Origin: Mycoplasma sp. CSL7491-lung
Lineage (GTDB): Bacteria > Bacillota_I > Bacilli_A > Mycoplasmatales > Metamycoplasmataceae
Direction of reading: 5' to 3'
NCBI RefSeq assembly: GCF_018913965.1
Contig: NZ_JAHMHG010000001.1
Location: 248,001 to 312,000, forward strand
DNA length: 64,000 nt
A program made the translations under genes and the position numbers. Each line of letters starts with the position of its first letter. The first letter of the stretch is position 1. Positions 33,401 through 46,775 of this stretch are shown one piece after another. The notes under the pieces were generated by a model. That model made no database searches, was not told the origin of the DNA, and was given only the letters and a program-made list of their open reading frames with translations.

Positions 33401-36400
33401 ATAAAAATCTTCAAACAATATTGAATGATTTCAAAGATTCGTTAAATTATTTAAGAAGATTAGAACAAGAATTTGGATTAAATAATTTTGACGATTTAAT
33501 TAAAAGATACTTTTCTATCATTTCCAATCCAGTTTTTATGAGTTTTGGTTTTCGCGGAGAAAATGATACCAAAGAAGAGCGCATTAAATGAATTGCCGCA
33601 ATTTTTAAACCAATAATCGAATATAGATACAATTTATATGAAACTAATAATAAATTAGTTGAAGATTACACAGAAAAAATTGAAGAACTTGAAAACGAGA
33701 TAGACAAATTGAATTCTAGCGAAGAAAAAAAACCTGAAAAAATTGCGGAATTAAAGGAAATAAAGAGAAAATATGAAGTTTTAGCTGAGTATTATAAAGG
33801 ATTGGTGGCTAAAACTGAAATGGATGAAGATTCAAGCTTTGGAAAAATCGCAAATGGAGCATACGATATCTTAAGTGAACATTGGGATAATGAAGATTTT
33901 GAAGAGGGTGGTGAAATGGAATATGACTTCGAAGAAGAAAATCCTGCCGCTTGAGAACAATTTAAAACTCAAATAGATAGATTTAATACAGATGTAACAG
34001 AATATACAAAACTTAGAGATAAAACTTATGATTTAGCAGAAGCATTTACACGTAAAAGTTCCGATTATGCAGATCAATTAAAATTAAGCTTTAATACATT
34101 TAAGGAAATTGAATCAAAATATAAAACGGTAATGGATCAAACTTTTGAAAATGCAAAGAAAATTATCAATAGAGATATTGCTTCAAAAGTGTGATTAGAA
34201 GCTATGAATAGTTCTGAAGGATTAACAATTTCAAAGAAAAACCCTTTATATGTTTCAAATTCTAAAATCGATTTAATTCAAAAATTAACTAAAGCTGGAA
34301 TTATAACACCAGAGACAAATTTAGTAGAGTTTAGTGAAAATAATATTTTCAATGTAAAACTAAATAAAGTTGAGAAAAAAGGAACAAAACTTTATCTAAC
34401 ACTTAAAGAATATGTTAATAATGAAGGAAATGATTTTGAAAGTTATTTAAATACTAGATTTGTTAAGTTTAATGTAGATGCAAATATTGATGAAAAAGAA
34501 AATGGTGATGCCCTTGATCAAGTAAAAGATTTATTTAATGTCATTGAATATAAATCAGTTGTGCAACCATTTGCAATTAAAGAAGAAGGAAGCAAAAATA
34601 TTAGTACACCAGAAGGTGTTAAAAATGTTTCTACATATAGCGTTTATGTAGAAGCTTATGATGGTTTTGCTAGTTCGCTTGTTAAAAAAGTTCCTTGAGC
34701 AACTGAAACTCTTGAAGGAGAGCACCTAGTAAGAAAATTAAATTCTAAAGGTGAATTCGAATATGTTTTAGAAAATGGTAAATATTTTGGATTGAACCCA
34801 GATTCACGTGTTGGTATTTGATCATTAATCGCAATGAACAATAAAAATTACAAAGGACTTGCGGCTGATTTTCTTAAATTTGTTGCTGCTCACGAATATG
34901 GTCACCACATGACATTAAATTCAGCACAAGATTTAGGTGATAAAGGCAACAAACCAATTTTTGGTTCTGCATTAACACCTGGTTCAACACCTAATATACA
35001 AAATTACTACAAAAGAGATGTTATTGATTTATACTTAAAAGCTAGAACACATTTAAGTTTAAATTCTTCACCACTTCTAAACCAACCTAATATTGTTTCT
35101 GAAGAAAATGATGGAGAATATTTATTATTTAATTTACCTAAAAAAGAAAATAACGAAATTATCAACAATGAAAGAACAGTTGAAAAACCTGAAAATGTTT
35201 GAGGAAATAAAGTTGGTAACGAAAACTTGAAAGATGCATTATTAAATAATAATCGTAGATTTTTACAAACATACGAAGGACTTCTTAAAGCAACCGAATC
35301 ACGTAGAAAACAAAACGGACTAACTTCGACAGAAGATAAGAAATGATTAAATGTTTCTGACTTATGATTGATGAATACATTAGATCAAAACTCAGGTACA
35401 CTTAACCCATCAAAAAATTCAGATGAACAATATCCAGTAAAATATATGGTTCAAGATGCAGACGGAGTTTGAAGATTTAAAAAAGCGTCTTTAGATATGC
35501 TTAAAGGTAAAGCTAAAGATGGTATGGGTAATTTGATAGATTTTTATGAATATAACGGAGAAATATTACCTAAAATTGTTGAAGGTGAAAGAAATGATAA
35601 GGGTGAATTTATTAAGATAGATAAAGTTTTAATCTTTAATAAAGATAAAACCCCTATTATTAATGTTCCTTTAGGAATTGATTTTACATCCGCTGAAAAT
35701 AACCCTTTTTATCAAATTGGTAAACAAGGAACAAATACAAATGTTAATATAACACTACAATATGTAAACAAACAAATTAAAGATGCCGAAGATACAATTA
35801 AATCACTTATTGTAGATAATTACTCAATTAATGGGTGAGATTCAAATACATCTAATACTTCATTAGAACCAAAAACTAGTGTTGAATTCCCGCTTTTAGG
35901 AACTTTATTCTCAGAACTTAGTCCAAATTATAATAAAACATTATTATTACCATATTTAGATAATGTAAAATCAAGAAAACGTAGTGATGGCGGAATAAAT
36001 GCATCTTACTTTATTGCTAAATATTATGGAGAAGATGGAGAAGTTCTTTATGATAGATTTGCAAAAATTAATAAAAACAATATCATCAAAAATCCATTAG
36101 TTCAAGAAGAATTTTATTTAAATCCATATTCTGAAAAATCAAAAGCAGATTCATCATTTGTTGATGTAATACTTGAATTATATTTAGGTACAGGTGGTAC
36201 TTACGAAACTCTTTCTGCTGGTGGTAAACATGTATTATGATTAAGCGAAAATGAACAGTATTTACCAAATGTTAATTTAAAACAAATTTTTACAACAGGT
36301 TTTCTAGATGGACAATTAAGTGCTGATATTTTAAAACAATTAGAACAAAAACAATTCATGGATTGAATGAGTCCTTTTGTTGCTAAATTTATCGGACGTG

Positions 36401-38418
36401 ATGTCGCAAATAATAGTTTCTTAATGATTAACGGAAGCGGTGATGTTGTTTCGAAAAATACTATAAATCCAACTCTTCCTAATTTTGCGGAATTTCGTAC
36501 ATTAAAAATTAATCAAGGAATTGTTGCTAAAGATATTGAAAACAATCTATTTAATAGTTACTATGTAACAGGTACTAATGGAATCAAAAATTATGGTTTT
36601 GATATTCAATTTAATGATTTTGATACATTCCTTGCTTTTACAAGTGTCGATACAACAAAAGCAATTTTAGATGTCGCAAATAACGTAGTAAATTGAGATT
36701 TAGACTATGTTAAAGCTAGATTTGATATCCCTAAATTTGCAAGAGAATTAAAGATTGCCTTAGCCAAAGAAGAAAAATTAACTTCTGAAGAAAAATCTTA
36801 CTATAATAAATTGATAGAAAGTAATAACGAACAACAATATGCAAATGAAATAATGAAAAGATTCACTAATTCATCATTGAACTTATTTACAAGAGATCAT
36901 ACTTTTAAACAAATAAGAGATAAAATCAATGAAAGTAAGGAAAATGAATTAAGATACGGTTGAATTTTTGATAAAGATTTAGGATACGGTTTATTTAAAT
37001 CAGATGGTGTTGTTGTAAGTGATAAAGCGAGAGAAAATGATCAATGATCAATTTCCGTTAAAAAATTCTTTGATACATATCAAAGTTTTGCTGATGAAAA
37101 TCAAGTTGACTTAGACCAATTTTCATTATTTGATGACTTAATTTTGGACGATAAAATTCAAATGTATACAACTCAACTTTTATACAATTTAAGACTTTCA
37201 AAATTCCAATTTAAAGATATATTATTATCATTCGCAAGAGGAAAAACCAAAAAAATTAAACCAACTTCAGATGTTGAAGCTTACTTTAAGACAAAAACAG
37301 AACGTAAATTTAATGAATTATTCTCAGATTATACATATTCATTTGCTGAAACAATTAACCGTGATAACTTACAAATAACATATTCACCTTCTCAAGATGA
37401 ATATAGAAACTTACCAAGCTTTTTATCAGGGTTAAATGAATCAAATACAGGTTTAGAATATGTTTTAGACGGTTCATATACAGCTAAATGAAGAGATTTA
37501 ATGTTTAAGTTTAAGGGTGAAGAAAAAGAAACTGTTCAAAATACAATTGTTGAATTTGAACAAAAAAATGATAACGAAGATAAATATAGATCAGAAAAAA
37601 TAGGAACATCATATTCACCTAGTGATTTAGCATCAAACGATAATTTCTCTGATGACCAAAATAAATCTCCTTTATATTTAGGACGTTTCCAATCAATTAA
37701 TAATGGTTGATTTAAAGATCGTTGATATAGAGATTTTATTAATTTTAGACTTTATGATGATGAAGGTAACTCAATCCAAGATGATACAATACGTATCACT
37801 GATTTAGAAGGTAATGTTGTATCAGATAGAGCAAAAGCTTATTGAGAATACTATATTCAATCTCAAGGTGTCGGAAAACGTAATGTTTCTAACATTTGAA
37901 GAAATACAGATAAAGACGCAATAGCTATGTTTGGTTATCTAAATAATGAGGATATAAACAAAGTTGATTATTTAGTATTTGAAGATTTAGAAACACAAGA
38001 GGTTAAAACAATTAAAATTAACAAAAAGAATAGTAGTAATATGTTCTATTATAAAACTCAAAATGTTAATAACGAAAACAACCCAACTTCACGTCATTGG
38101 TTAGGTGATGAAAGATATAATTATACTGATTCAAATGGTCATCATCAAGGACAAGGGTTTACCGCATGAGTAAGTGATTATGCGATCATGTCTAATTATT
38201 CAAATAAATTATTAACACCAAACCATGAATATAAAATTTACTTTTCAGATAATTCTAAAGGAACAAAAACATTAGAAATAGATTTAGGTACAGCAGAAAG
38301 TATTTCAGAAAACGGAAAAACATTTTCACAGGCACCAACATCAATTTATTTAAAAGAAATTGATGGCAAAAAAGTACCTGTATTTAAAGTTGGTGTTCAA
38401 TTTAACGGAACTAAATAA
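30439..38418 (+). CDS. Giant PDxFFG-family surface protein with HExxH motif, second copy
   Basis: 2659 residues in one code-4 frame, starting at the ATG behind AAAGGAA. A basic N-terminus precedes one membrane anchor at residues ~20-37, with no lipobox. PDAFFG lies at 194-199. HEYGHH at 1485-1490 is the HExxH-type motif, in the context FVAAHEYGHHMTL (YVATHEYGHHFTL in the first copy). Compared with the 1798-residue paralogue at 4404-9800, the segment between PDAFFG and HEYGHH is ~850 residues longer and is largely Glu/Lys-rich coiled coil (for example around 31800-33600). The C-terminal ends align (SDYAxM.xY..xLL.P.H). Immediately upstream of oppA. An anchored peptidase or peptide-capture role feeding Opp is inferred, not shown. 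Confidence 0.88.
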
Positions 38419-38429
38419 AAAGGAGAAAG

Positions 38430-41423
38430 ATGAAATCAAGAAAAAAAATAAAAACATTTTTATTAGCAATTAGTTCTTTTTCAATTCCTCTTGTTGGTGT
38501 TGCTTGTTCGCAAGCTCCAACTAAAGAAGGAAACAAAGAAGTTAGTGGACTTAAGAATGAAAATGAAAAAGTTAGAGTTAATGCTAGTTTATTAAATTCT
38601 GTGAAAGATTATAATTTAGGTCTTGCAGCCAACCCAATCAACTCTTTAAATTACATTAAGTACCCTTCTGTTAATAAAATATTACCTTCATTAGTTGAAT
38701 CGCCAATTAAATCCGGACCTAACGAAGCTATTAAAAGAATTGCTAATATACCAAGGATGAATTGGGGTTTATACCAATCCGAAGATGGGACAGTTGATTC
38801 GTTTTTAAAAGAAAATCCAAATCCGGAAAATTCGGGAATGTTTTACTCTTTAGATAATTTTGGATCTGCTCCCGGGACTATAAATACCGACCAAACAGAA
38901 TATTATTCAGTAAATTCAATTATTACTACAAATAATAAGTTTTTAACATCAAACATATTTTTAAATGATGGACAAAGTAAATGAAGTAACGGCGACTCCG
39001 TTACTGCAGATGACTATATTGACGGAATTCATTATATTTTAGATTTAGAAACAGGTTCTCAAAGAATAACATCTACATTGCAACGTAAATTTCAAAATGC
39101 AAATGAATTAATGCAAGCTCAACAAGAGTATATTCAAAAACATAGTGTTGCATTTAAGAATCCGTTTGCTTATCCTCCAGTTATAGAAGTTAATGGGAAA
39201 TGAGAATATGATGTATTTAATCCTGATTATCAACCTTGAGCATCACAAAATATAGGTGATGATGATGAAGTTTTAAAAATTAAAAATAATGCTTTAGCGT
39301 TAGGATTATATTCTGGTAGAATGTACTGAAATTATGATAATAAAACAATTTTAAGTGCTATTCCTTATTCTCCTGATTTTGATTTTGAAGCAGAAGATAC
39401 ATTGATTATGTTACCTAATCCTGAATATTCTTTAAAACTTCATACTGAAAAAGAATTAGAAACTATACCTCAAAGATTACCAAAAAGAATTAGAAAGTAT
39501 TTATATTTTGATCCTAAACAAACAGTTTCTGACGATTTTAAGTCATTATTAAAAGAATCAAGAAGTTTAAAACATAAAATGGGTGATTTAAAATATTCTG
39601 AAGATACTAAAAATGAATATATTGAAAAAATTAATAAATTATATAAAAATTTAGTTTCTAACGGACAAACAACACTTGATAATGATTTTGTTAAACAACT
39701 TAATCCTAAAAAATATTTCAAAAATCGACTTCTAGGTCTTGATGAATATACTTTAAGAATCGGTTATGACGAATATGAACCTTCAAGCATTAACAGTGCA
39801 TATCGTGATTTAGAAGGTGAATTAATTCCGGTTAATAGGTTATTTATAGAATCAATAGGTGGAATTAAGGAGTTTGGACTTAAAAAAGAAAACTTTTTAA
39901 CTAATGGACCATTTAACATTGATGACTTAGTTTTAGGGCCACAAGGTTATGTGTTACTTACTAAAAATAATCAATACTATTCCGCATCTAAAACAATAAG
40001 TGATAGAATTAAAATATTCTTTTCAAATGAACCGAACATTAATTCTGCTATGTTTGAAGATGGGTATATTTCTGCAACAAGAATTCCATCGGTTTTACAG
40101 TGAGATTATTGATCAAATTTAGCTACAAGAAAATACATGAATAAATCAAATGGTTTTGGAACTATTGCTCTTGGATTTAATTTAGATAAGGAAACCAATA
40201 AAGATTCTTTTGTTAATGATCAAGATTTAAGAAACGCAATTTATTATGCCATTGATAGAAATGAAATGTTAAATATAGTCGGATGAAATACTTCGTTCCC
40301 TGTTATAACATGAACTGCATTTGGTCAAGCTTCTTCAAGTTTTGGAGACGCTGTTGAGGCTGGTTTTGAACATGATTATATGTATGCAAAATATGGAACA
40401 TACCCTAAAGATCAAAGTGATTCATCAAATTACTTAAATCAAACAGTGTTTAAAAAATCTAAAGAACAAGCAGATAAAAATAATTGAGGAATTCCAATCC
40501 CTGTTCAAAACTATACACATATTGATCATATTTCAAAAGCTATGAAATTTGAGACAGTTGATAGAACTGACAAAGGTTATCATTTAGATGTTGCTAGAGC
40601 ATATATAAATAAATTCAAAGAAAGACATCCGGGTATAAACCATGTTACTTTAAGATTTATTTCAAATTCTACAGATGAACAAAAAAATGCCGGTTTAGCG
40701 CTTAAAGATTTTATGCAAAAAGCATTTGGTGACTTTATTGAAATTGATATTAAAAACTTACCAGAAAATGTTTATGAAGATTGAAGAACTACAGGTAAAT
40801 TTGATTTAATTTATCGTAATTTCGATACATTTGGAAGTGATATTTATTCTTATATAAGAGTTTTCTTAAAACCGGATGAAATAAATTCAAATCAGCAAAA
40901 GACAACTGGTTTTAGAAATAATCCTGTTGGAAGTTGAATTTATAATGATTATTTTAAAAATTTAGGTTATTCAAGAGACGAAAATAATAATTTAGTCATA
41001 AAAAACGACGAAGATAAAATTAAGATAGAAGATCTTAAACAAAGATTGAGAATTTTAGGTGGTGAAGAAGCACCTAATAAACCAAAAGGTCCGAATGTTT
41101 GAGAAAAAATAGTGGATCTTTCTGTTATGTACAATGACGAAAGTTTAAACGACTATACTCAACGTTATTTAAGATTCTTTACAAGTCAATTTACAGAAAA
41201 AGAAAAAGAAGAAGGTTGAACTGAGGTTATTGCTTTTGCTGTAATAGCAGGTTTTGAAAAAATAGTGCGTGAAACAGCACCTGTAATCCCACTTATGGAA
41301 GTAGATACATATTGAGAAGTTACAAGAGTAAATGGTGTTAGTGGATTATATTCATATTCATTGCAATACGCTTATGATGTTCTTAATCCGCCTGTTGCTA
41401 ATTTACCAACAATAATTAAATAA
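38430..41423 (+). CDS. oppA: Oligopeptide-binding lipoprotein OppA, second copy
   Basis: 997 residues. Lipobox with Cys26 (VGVAC) after a typical signal peptide. Family-5 solute-binding protein features include LGLAANPINSLNYIKYPS near the N-terminus and NDQDLRNAIYYAIDR in the C-terminal half; both recur in the first copy (1341-4385). It captures extracellular peptides for OppBCDF. Start is 11 nt after the PDxFFG stop with AAAAGGAGAAAG as ribosome-binding site. Under lysine-riboswitch control if transcription continues from 26812. Confidence 0.94.
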
Positions 41424-41435
41424 GGAGAAAAATAG

Positions 41436-42515
41436 ATGAAAATAAAAAATACAAATAATTTTGTAACAGAAAATGAACTGAATTTTAAAGATAAAAAATT
41501 ATCCAATAATAATTCGTTTGTTGACTTTGCAAATAAAATTAAGCCAAAAACCACACTTGTAAATGAAGTTTTTAACACTCAATCAAGTTTAGTGAGAGCA
41601 TTAAGAAGACTTTTTATTATGGCTTTTGAGTTCTTTACTATAGCTTGAATAGTTGTGACAATTACATTCTTCTTAATAAACTCAATACCTGGGTCTACAA
41701 CCTTAACATCAGGATTAGATGAAGCATCAAAAAAAGCAATTGAAGCACAATATGGTCTAGATAAACCGTTATTTCAAAGGTATTTAATTTATTTACAAAA
41801 CTTATTCCATGGTAATTTCGGAATTTCGTATTCTGTATTTCCTGGGCAAAATATTAATGATTTTGTTTGAGTAAGATTTTATAAATCTTTCTTGATCGGA
41901 ATATTTTCAGTTATGCTAACTTTAGTTATCGGTATACCAATTGGAGTTTATGTTGGTATGAATCCTGATAAATTACCCGATCATATTGCTACAGTAGTTG
42001 TCTCAATTTTCTCATCAATTCCATCACTAGTTTTTGCTTTATGATTATTATTATTGGGTCGTATCATTAATATACCTTATTTATATGTTGAAACTGATAT
42101 TACAACTTATATATTACCTGGTTTAGCATTATCATTAGGTTCAATTATTGTTTATATTAAATATATTAGAACAGAATTAAATCGTGAGTTAAACTCACAA
42201 CACGCTAAGTTTTGTTATTTAAAAGGACTATCAAAATCAAGATTTGTCTGAACACACGCTCTTAAGCCGTCATTATTCCCAATCGCAACTTTCTTCCCTG
42301 TAGTTATTTTTGGTAGTTTTATTGGTAGTTTGTTTGTTGAACAAATATTCTTTATTACAGGTTCTGGTGGTTTATTACTTAATGCAATTACTTCAAAAGA
42401 TTACAATATAATCTTATTCATGGTTACAGTATTCTCATTATTAACAATTCTCTCATATACAACTCGTGATGCTCTTTATAAATTAATTGATCCACGTGTT
42501 AGAAGAAGAAAGTAG
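41436..42515 (+). CDS. oppB: Oligopeptide ABC transporter permease OppB, second copy
   Basis: 359 residues with a ~65-residue polar N-terminal tail and about six membrane segments. ITFFLINSIPGST opens the membrane part; the region ILPGLALSLGSIIVYIKYI with RTELNRELNS and LKGLSKS is the ATPase-contact loop, nearly identical to the first copy. The C-terminal DPRVRRRK tail is also shared. Preceded by TAAGGAGAAA 12 nt after oppA. Confidence 0.96.
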
Positions 42516-42520
42516 GAAAA

Positions 42521-43498
42521 ATGATTTTTAAAATAAAAAAACAACATGTATCACCAAACAATGAACACGGTAAAGATTTAGCGCCAAATCGTTTTATTCA
42601 ACCGCTTAATTATAAAAAATGAGAGTTAATTGGTAATTTACTCGAATACCATGAATCTAAAAATATTAAAAAACAACAAAATAAATGATCAGAATTATTT
42701 TATAGATATTCTAGAAGTTATGCAGGTGTATTTGGTCTAATATTATTTTTAACAATTGTTATTAGTTCTCTTATAATTCCTTTTTTCACAAGAAATCCTG
42801 AAACTTTACATATAGAAAATAAATATGAAAACTTTTTCGAAAACGGATCTATTTTTGGGACAGATTATTTAGGTCGCGACTTATTTGGGCGTTTATGATG
42901 AGGATTAAGATATTCTTTAGCTCTTGCTTTAGTTACCACAATTATTCAAGTTGCTATTGGGTTATTAATCGGTATAACTATGGGACATTTTAGAATTTTT
43001 GATACTATTATGACATATATAATTAAAATTATTTCTAATGTTCCGTCAATAATTATTTTAATCGTTATAACAATAGTTTGAAAACCTACATTTTGAGTTA
43101 TAGTTTTCGCTCTTACTTTTACATCTTGGACAGGTATTGCAAATCAAATGAGATCCCAAGTTTTAAGAGCTAAAAATTTTGAATGAGTAGCAGCTTCAAG
43201 TATTTTAGGTACGCCTACTTATAAAATTCTTCTTAATTATTTACCTGTTGTAGTTCCGCTTTTAGTTACAGAAATAGTGTTCCATATTCCAGGGGTTATT
43301 CTTAGTGAAACATCATTGGCATTTATTGGATTAAGTATTGATATACCTACTTTAGGAAATTTAATTTCTGAAGGTTCTAAAGTATTTACTGCTTACCCGA
43401 GATATGTTTTAATCCCGTCTACTATGCTTGTTTTACTTACAACTTCAATTCAGTTAATATCTGCAAGTGTTCAAGATTCATTATTAAGACAAAGATAG
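42521..43498 (+). CDS. oppC: Oligopeptide ABC transporter permease OppC, second copy
   Basis: 325 residues. The segment FGTDYLGRDLFGRLWWGLRYSL is the hallmark OppC/DppC block before the permease core. The EAA-type loop carries VLRAKNFEWVAASSILG, and the C-terminal ETSLAFIGLSIDIPTLG is also typical. It forms the transmembrane pore with OppB. Five nt after the oppB stop; ends 6 nt before oppD. Confidence 0.96.
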
Positions 43499-43504
43499 GA
43501 AAAT

Positions 43505-45373
43505 ATGAAAGTAAAATCAAAAAGATACAAAAAACCAAAGTTTAAAACAAAAAAATCTAAAAAAGAAATAGATTATATATTTATTAGACGGTACGAAGAT
43601 GTAGTAGAATATGTAACAGAAACAAATCAAGAAGAAATAGAAAACACTATTTATGTAGAAGTAGACGAAGATAATGAAATAAAAGAAAAAATAAATGAAA
43701 AAAACATAAAGAATAATGAAGAACAAATTATTATCGAAGAAGAATTAAATTTAAAAACAAAAAGTAATAATGAACAAAATGTTGCTACCCAAGAAAAAGA
43801 ACAAGATTTAGATGAAAAGTTAATTAATAATAATATAGATATAAAGAACATAAATATAGAAAACTGAAAAACATTATCTTATCAAGAAAAAATTAAATAT
43901 TATTCGTTAGTAATGACTACTAATTTAAGTTCTAATCTCGAACTAGATAAAGCACCTTATACAAAACTTTATCCTGAAGTAATTAAAAAATTAGCAAAGC
44001 CACATCCTAAAAATTTATTAGAAGTAAGAAAAGACAAAAACAAATCTTTTTCAAGAGGTGTTATAGATTTTTGAACAAACATTTTTAATAAATTAAAAAA
44101 TTTATCTAAATTAAAAAAACAAAATGTAACTTTCGAATTTCAAAAATATATTGATAATGCAAGAACAGAACATGTATTAGATCAAGATCTAAAAGTGGCC
44201 GCAGAGATAGAAGATATTTATTTAACATTCAAAAACCCTGCTAATCCAAGTGAAAAAAACTTAGTCTTAAGAGGTCCTTCACTTAAAGTTTATGAAGGAA
44301 AAATACACGCAATTATTGGTGAATCAGGTTCAGGTAAATCCGTTATAACTTCACTTTTATATGGACTTACAGGTAATAATTCTATTATAGAATCAGGTTC
44401 AGTTAAATTATATGGTTTAGAAGTCCACAACTTCAACCTATTTAACTGAGAAAAATCAAAATTAAGAGGAAGAATTGTTAGTGCAGTTTTCCAAAACCCA
44501 ATGTCAATTTTGGACCCTACTATGAAAGTTGGGAGGCAAATTACTGAAGGGATGTTAATTAATGGTATTGCAAAAACTAAAAAAGAAGCGATAGAAGAAG
44601 CTGTTAAGTATCTTAAATTAGCTAAAATTAACAATCCCGAAAAAGTAATGAATTTATATCCGCATGAACTTTCTGGTGGTATGATTCAACGTATTGCGAT
44701 AGCCGCTATAGTTAGTTTAAAACCCAAAGTTTTAGTTATGGATGAGCCTACAACGGCACTTGATCCAACAGTTCAAGCTTTGGTTTTAGATATAGTAAGA
44801 GAATTACAAGAAAAATTCAAAATTGCAATTGTATTTATTACCCACGATTTAGGTGTTGTTGCTTCTATTTCTGAATTTATAAATATTATGTACGCTGGAC
44901 AAATAATTGAATCTGGTACACGTGAAGAAATTTTAATGCATCCGCAACATCCGTATACTTGAGGTTTAATCTCATCAATGCCTGATTATAATAATGATGA
45001 ACGTTTAAGTGTTATTAAAGGTGCAGTCCCATCTTCTCTTAATGATATTAAAGGAGATGCATTTGCAATCCGTAATGATTATGCTTTAGGTAAGGATTTA
45101 GAAGAAGAATCTGACTTTTATTACTTATCAGACACACACTATGTAAAATCTAGTTTATTAGACAAAGAAGCACCATTTTATCGTCCTCATAAAATTATTG
45201 AAAATCTTTGAAAAAGATATTTCAATCGTTTAGAAAAACTTTATGGAAATAATTATTTCATTACTCATAATGAGTATATTAAAAAATTAGAAGAAACAAA
45301 TATATATAACGATAAAGTTGTTGAACTAATAAGAAAACAAGAAGAAAATGAACAGGAGCAAGTTGATGAATAA
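43505..45373 (+). CDS. oppD: Oligopeptide ABC transporter ATPase OppD with long N-terminal extension
   Basis: 622 residues, nearly twice the usual OppD (~330-350). The ATPase core begins around residue 230: Walker A GESGSGKS at ~274, Q-loop VFQNPMSILDP, signature LSGGMIQR, Walker B VLVMDEPTTALDP and switch His in FITHDL, followed by the OppD-type Cys-free C-terminal region HPQHPYTWGLISSMP. The first ~230 residues are an added domain rich in Lys/Glu/Asn with a conserved-looking WKTLSYQEKIKYYSLVM segment; its function is unknown. Overlaps oppF by 8 nt. Confidence 0.93.
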
Positions 45374-46706
45374 AGAAAAAAAATATTATGTTGAATCGAA
45401 TTGACTTGGCAAAAAACAGTACCGTGAAGTTAGAGAAGGTACTGAACAAATGTTGAATTCTGTTGATAAAGAAAAAATTCTTGAGATAAGAAATATGGAT
45501 GTTACATACGGACATGGTGCTAAAACTTTTTATGCGCTTAAAGACTTTAATTTAAATATCTATAAGGGTGAAGTTTTAGGACTAGTTGGTGAATCGGGTT
45601 CAGGTAAAACAACAGCAGGTAAAGCAATTATTGGTTTAACTCCTCATAGTTTTGGACAAATAAAAATATTAGATAGGGTAATACCTAAAAATAAAAATAA
45701 AGTATTTAAGTGATCTAAAAAAGGAAAAGATATCATCAACTTTATGGTAAATAAGGTTCAAATGATATTCCAAGATCCTACAAATAGTTTAAACCCATTT
45801 AAAGATGTTGAATCAATAATCGGCGAAGGTTTAACTAACACAAAAAACGCTAAAGAAATATACATTTATAATTATGATAGTAGAGTTAAAAAAGAGATTT
45901 ATGGAGAATTATGTAATATTCACCATAAAGAATTTTTTGGTGAATACGAAAAATGACTAGACAAAGAGTTGGCAATCGACGAGCAAAAAGCTTATCAAGC
46001 ATTTTATGTTGATTTTTATTCAAAAGTAAAAGAATTAAAAAATAATTATTTAAATAAATTTTTAAATAATTATATTGTAGAAAGAGAAAAAATAAGCAAA
46101 CTTACTGAGAAAGAAGCAAAGGCGTTACTTATTAGAGAAATATTAAGTTCAGTAGGTTTAGACGAAACAGTATTAGGTAGATATCCTCTTGAATTTTCCG
46201 GTGGTCAACAGCAACGTATTGGTATTTGTAGAGCGATTGTTCTTAAACCACAAATTTTAATTGCTGATGAACCTATTTCAGCTCTAGACGTTTCTATACA
46301 AGCTCAAGTTATTAATATATTTAAAGAATTAAAAGAAAAATATGATTTAACAATTCTGTTCATAGCACATGATTTACGTATGGTTGAATATATTTCCGAT
46401 CGTATTGCTGTTATGAATAAAGGGACTCTTTTAGAAGTTGGTCCGGCAAAATCTATAGTTCACAATCCACACCATCCATATACACAAAGTTTATTAGATG
46501 CAGTTCCTTCTATTGAAGCTGAAAAAGGCTCTCTAGTAGGTGAAACATACGATCCTAACATTCATAATTATGATGAAAAAAACCAACCTAAATGAATTCA
46601 AGTTGGCGAACAACATTTTGTCTTAGCTTCTGAAAACGAAATTGAAGAATTTAAACAAAAAGCAGTAGAATATAGAAATAAAAAAATAAATTTAACTAAT
46701 GAATAG
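45366..46706 (+). CDS. oppF: Oligopeptide ABC transporter ATPase OppF
   Basis: 446 residues. Walker A GESGSGKT near residue 76, Q-loop MIFQDPTNSLNPF, signature EFSGGQQQR near 278, Walker B ILIADEPISALD, switch His in FIAHDL, and the C-terminal HPYTQSLLDAVP. Compared with standard OppF (~310-330 residues) there is an insertion of ~75 residues between the Q-loop and the signature (NYDSRVKKEIYGELCN and on); such insertions occur in other mycoplasma OppF proteins. Last gene of the operon, followed by a terminator. Confidence 0.95.
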
Positions 46707-46733
46707 ACTAAATATTCATTTGACTCATAAAAT

Positions 46734-46775
46734 AAAATACCAAGCATAAAAATATCTGTGCTTGGTATTTTTATT
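46734..46775 (+). terminator. Intrinsic terminator of the riboswitch-opp operon
   Basis: AAAATACCAAGCA (46734-46746) pairs with TGCTTGGTATTTT (46759-46771), followed by T-rich sequence. Confidence 0.9.

Noticed and set aside
43517-43851. Hydrophobic minus-strand frames opposite the oppD extension
   Set aside because: They arise from the Lys/Glu/Asn-rich coding strand, whose complement reads as Phe/Ile/Leu; no start signals.
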